This document shows, one piece after another, positions 60,981 through 62,880 of a DNA stretch of 62,880 nucleotides. Numbering within the stretch: the first letter of the stretch is position 1; the number at the start of each line of letters is the position of its first letter. The position numbers were made by a program, and so were the translations under genes. The notes below the pieces were generated by a model. That model was not told the origin of the DNA and made no database searches. It saw only the letters and a list, made by a program, of their open reading frames with translations. The stretch is from an uncultured Lachnospiraceae bacterium (GTDB lineage: Bacteria > Bacillota > Clostridia > Lachnospirales > Lachnospiraceae): positions 1 to 62,880 of the forward strand of contig CAJTQI010000014.1 of NCBI GenBank assembly GCA_910578645.1, written 5' to 3'.

Positions 60981-61224
60981 GTCGTGGTCAGATGCGGCAT
61001 GGGAAGATTTTGAATATTGGATGAAGCAGGATAAAAAGACGTTAAAGCGTATTCTCCAGTTGTTAAAAGATATTGACCGAAACGGGTATGAAGGCATAGG
61101 AAAGCCGGAAAGGTTAAGCGGTGATTTGGCAGCTTATTGGAGCCGAAGGATAGACAATGCGAACCGTATTGTTTATCGTATAGAAAATGATACGGTAAAG
61201 ATTGTTCAGTGCGGTTCCCATTAG
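60973..61224 (+). CDS. yoeB: YoeB/Txe-family mRNA interferase toxin, one residue short
   Basis: An 83-residue protein. The family text is clear: 'SWSDAAWEDFEYWMKQDKKTLKRI', 'GIGKPERLSGDLAAYWSRRI' (the Glu equals E. coli Glu46), 'NRIVYRIENDTVKIVQCGSH' (Arg equals Arg65, final His equals His83). E. coli YoeB ends His83-Tyr84; here TAG follows the His, so the terminal Tyr is missing. His of 'HRLVY' is Asn. A truncated IS3-family element begins right after the stop, so the junction may have removed the last codon. Activity may be altered. Confidence 0.88.
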   Translation: MIKSWSDAAWEDFEYWMKQDKKTLKRILQLLKDIDRNGYEGIGKPERLSGDLAAYWSRRIDNANRIVYRIENDTVKIVQCGSH

Positions 61225-61239
61225 AGAGATAAGTAAAAA

Positions 61240-61562
61240 TGATAATTTTATTTCAGTAAAAAAGAAAGGACGAAAGAAGGCATTGGATACATCTGGCAAA
61301 AAAACAAAATCCAAATACCATTGAGACAGTATCTGTCGATACCACTGCTGAACATGTAAAACAACTTGAGGATGATTTACTCAAACTAAGAATCGAGAAT
61401 GCCTATTTAAAAGAACTGAAGAGGCTGCGTTTAGAGGAGGAAAATCTTCTGAAAAACAGCGAGAATCGTCCACAGCCTCCGAGGAAAATTCAAATTAAAA
61501 GACATTCCCGCGGTAATTGGTTTTCTCAAAGCAACATACATGTACTGGGAAAAGCGGTTTGA
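61240..61562 (+). pseudogene. IS3-family OrfA, truncated and frameshifted
   Basis: The helix-turn-helix half is absent. Residual text is 'KKKGRKKALDTSGKKTKS', then after a shift near 61300 'NPNTIETVSVDTTAEHVKQL', and the leucine-zipper 'LEDDLLKLRIENAYLKELKR'. Near 61452 a run of five A, where six would restore 'KKQRESSTASEENSN', breaks the usual OrfA end and the -1 frameshift window into OrfB. Confidence 0.7.
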
Positions 61563-62340
61563 CAGAGAAAACCCGAACCAGGAGCTAGAAGATAAAATCT
61601 TGGAAATACATGATAACAACAAGGATTATGGTTATCGTCGCATGTGGGGAGAATTAAGGAATCAAGGCTTTGCAATAAATAAAAAGAAAGTTCAGCGTAT
61701 TATGCACAAACTCAATCTCCAGGTAATATCATATACTCGCAAAAGTCGTAAATATAGCTCTTACAAGGGAAAGGTTGGGACTGTTGCTCCTAATAGAATT
61801 AGAAGAAGATTTCATACAAATATACCGCATCAAAAGATAACAACTGATACAACGGAGTTTAAATACTATGAAATAGACCCAAAGGGTTATATGACAGTAC
61901 ATAAGCTTTACCTAGATTCATTTATGGATATGTGTAATGGCGAGATTTTAAGCTATGGCATTGATAAAAATCCTTCTGTTAAAAATGTAATGGATGCATT
62001 AAATGGAGCAATCGATATAACATCTGATTGTCCATGCAGAAGAACATTTCATTCCGAACAAGGCTGGGCATACCAAATGAAAGCGTACTCATGTCGGCTT
62101 AAGGGAGAACGGATATTTCAAAGCATGTCCCGGAAAGGCAACTGTCATGACAATTCTGTAATGGAAAACTTTTTCGGATTGTTAAAACAAGAAATCTATT
62201 ATGGTGTTGTTTATTACAGTTATGAAGAATTAAAATCGGAAATTGAACGATATGTAAAGTATTACAATGAACAAAGAATAAAGGAGAAACTAGGATGGAT
62301 GAGTCCTGTCCAATACAGGCTCATCCTCTTGGCTGCATAA
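61540..62340 (+). CDS. IS3-family transposase OrfB (rve integrase), probably inactive
   Basis: A 266-residue DDE transposase. The open frame extends back to about 61453 ('SLRGKFKLKDI'), as expected for the frameshift-fused OrfAB. Visible are 'KDYGYRRMWGELRNQGFAIN' (HTH_21) and catalytic Asp 1 in 'ITTDTTEFKYY'. The second catalytic motif, normally HSDQG, reads 'FHSEQGWAYQMKAY', an Asp-to-Glu change. The Glu is in 'SVMENFFGLLKQEIYYG'. With orfA truncated and this substitution, transposition in cis is unlikely. Confidence 0.85.
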   Translation: MYWEKRFDRENPNQELEDKILEIHDNNKDYGYRRMWGELRNQGFAINKKKVQRIMHKLNLQVISYTRKSRKYSSYKGKVGTVAPNRIRRRFHTNIPHQKITTDTTEFKYYEIDPKGYMTVHKLYLDSFMDMCNGEILSYGIDKNPSVKNVMDALNGAIDITSDCPCRRTFHSEQGWAYQMKAYSCRLKGERIFQSMSRKGNCHDNSVMENFFGLLKQEIYYGVVYYSYEELKSEIERYVKYYNEQRIKEKLGWMSPVQYRLILLAA

Positions 62341-62342
62341 AA

Positions 62343-62376
62343 TTAGCGAGGCAGTCAAAACAGTCTCGCTAATAAA
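62343..62376 (+). terminator. Terminator within the IS3 right end
   Basis: TTAGCGAG and CTCGCTAA around a 14-base loop (inner AGT/ACT pairing not perfect), followed by TAAAA. Confidence 0.6.
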
Positions 62377-62428
62377 AGTCTAACTTTTGGGGGCACCTCA
62401 TAAAACGACACAGTCTGGAGGCATTATT

Positions 62429-62880
62429 ATGGCAAGAAGAAAAGAAAGCCCACACAAAGCAGCCATGCGGGAAATGATGCGGGGATATCTGAAAGAAAAC
62501 GACATCAGCATCAAAGACGGTACAGATGTCAATGCCGTCATGCGCGACATGATGTCCGTCCTTTTACAAGGCGTATTGGACGAGGAACTGGATGAAGGAC
62601 TGGGCTATTCAAAGTATGATTACAGGAACAAGGATACGGATAATAGCAGGAACGGCCACTCAAAAAAACCATGCACACCAGCTATGGGGATATGCAGATG
62701 GCTGTCCCCCGTGACCGCAACGGCGACTATGAGCCACAGCTTATCAAGAAGTACCAGAATGCCGTAACACAGGACAGGGAAGAAAGGCTCCTTTCCATGT
62801 ATGAAAAGGCATGGCCACCGGGGACATAGAATCCCATATGGAGGAGCTTTACGATATCCATATCTCAGACAGCGCCATCA
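62429..62880 (+). pseudogene. IS256-family (mutator-type) transposase, frameshifted, partial
   Basis: ATG 62429, with TGGAGG upstream, starts 'MARRKESPHKAAMREMMRGY'; 'VLDEELDEGLGYSKYDYRNK' is the IS256 N-terminal text. At the A-run 62662-62668 (seven A; eight would keep frame) the frame breaks and the true continuation 'TMHTSYGDMQMAVPRDRNGD' is in another frame. A second missing base at about 62808 (AAGGCATGG) shifts again to 'GMATGDIESHMEELYDIHIS', which runs off the window. The open frame 62387-62767 is therefore only a part of the gene. Confidence 0.8.

Larger units (their letters stand above)
61225..62400 (+). mobile_element. IS3-family insertion sequence, 5'-truncated
   Basis: Contains orfA and orfB of an IS150-like IS3 member. 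The right inverted repeat GTCTAACTTTTGGGGGCACC, plus TCA, is at 62378-62400. The matching left end (TGAGGTGCCCCCAAAAG) is not found near the YoeB gene, so the left end and the start of orfA are lost. The exact left junction is uncertain (61225-61260). Confidence 0.8.

Overview
The window comes from a flagellated, low-to-mid GC Firmicute, most likely a gut Lachnospiraceae (Clostridia). Grounds: a flagellin C-terminus at the left edge, the AddAB and KtrAB systems, NlpA- and BMP-type lipoproteins with acidic linkers, AGGAGG ribosome sites, GH130/GH31/GH13 carbohydrate enzymes and 4Fe-4S aldo/keto reductases. No rRNA, tRNA or CRISPR array was seen. Assignments rest on reading motifs by eye; no database search was run.

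Layout. 1-17.4 kb is a storage/starch carbohydrate region: LacI regulator, glycogen phosphorylase, two GH13 alpha-glucosidases with different predicted linkage preference, an AraC regulator, a GH31 alpha-glucosidase and a second LacI regulator. Embedded in it are a YxeA-family secreted protein divergent from an OmpR-type two-component system, and a large lipoprotein of unknown role. 17.4-21.6 kb is sulfur metabolism: cysK, then the methionine importer metNIQ. 21.7-31 kb holds an esterase, a half-size EamA transporter and the addBA recombination nuclease operon. 31-34.2 kb encodes KtrB and KtrA potassium uptake, separated by an MNT/HEPN two-gene module and a patch of degenerate hairpin repeats. 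34.2-35.8 kb is a compact BglII/BstYI-like restriction-modification pair. 36-41.1 kb is a BMP-type nucleoside ABC importer on the minus strand. 41.3-45.2 kb is a heterodimeric BmrCD-like ABC exporter preceded by a putative 16-codon leader peptide. 45.3-46.3 kb is a GH130 phosphorylase. 46.9-51 kb is a minus-strand ECF sigma/membrane protein/ABC operon. 51.2-55.5 kb holds an OFA-family MFS transporter, a FAD-Rieske oxidoreductase and a ferredoxin-type aldo/keto reductase. 56-57.6 kb is a DUF5060/DUF5605-like glycosidase.

57.6-62.9 kb is a decaying accessory zone: GNAT gene, truncated Rpn/PD-(D/E)XK remnants, two broken acyltransferase-3 genes, a RelB/YoeB toxin-antitoxin pair whose toxin appears one residue short, a 5'-truncated IS3-family element and a frameshifted IS256-family transposase running off the window.

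The most striking non-coding feature is a family of three elements, each exactly 307 bp (7003-7309, 46438-46744, 48187-48493), with terminal inverted repeats, nested inner inverted repeats and two apical hairpins. They look like highly structured MITEs or a mobile RNA-like element. A second dispersed repeat of about 70-90 bp, ending in a terminator hairpin, directly follows two of the copies. Other repeat families occur around 16.2, 21.6, 32.4, 35.9, 39.7 and 46.8 kb.
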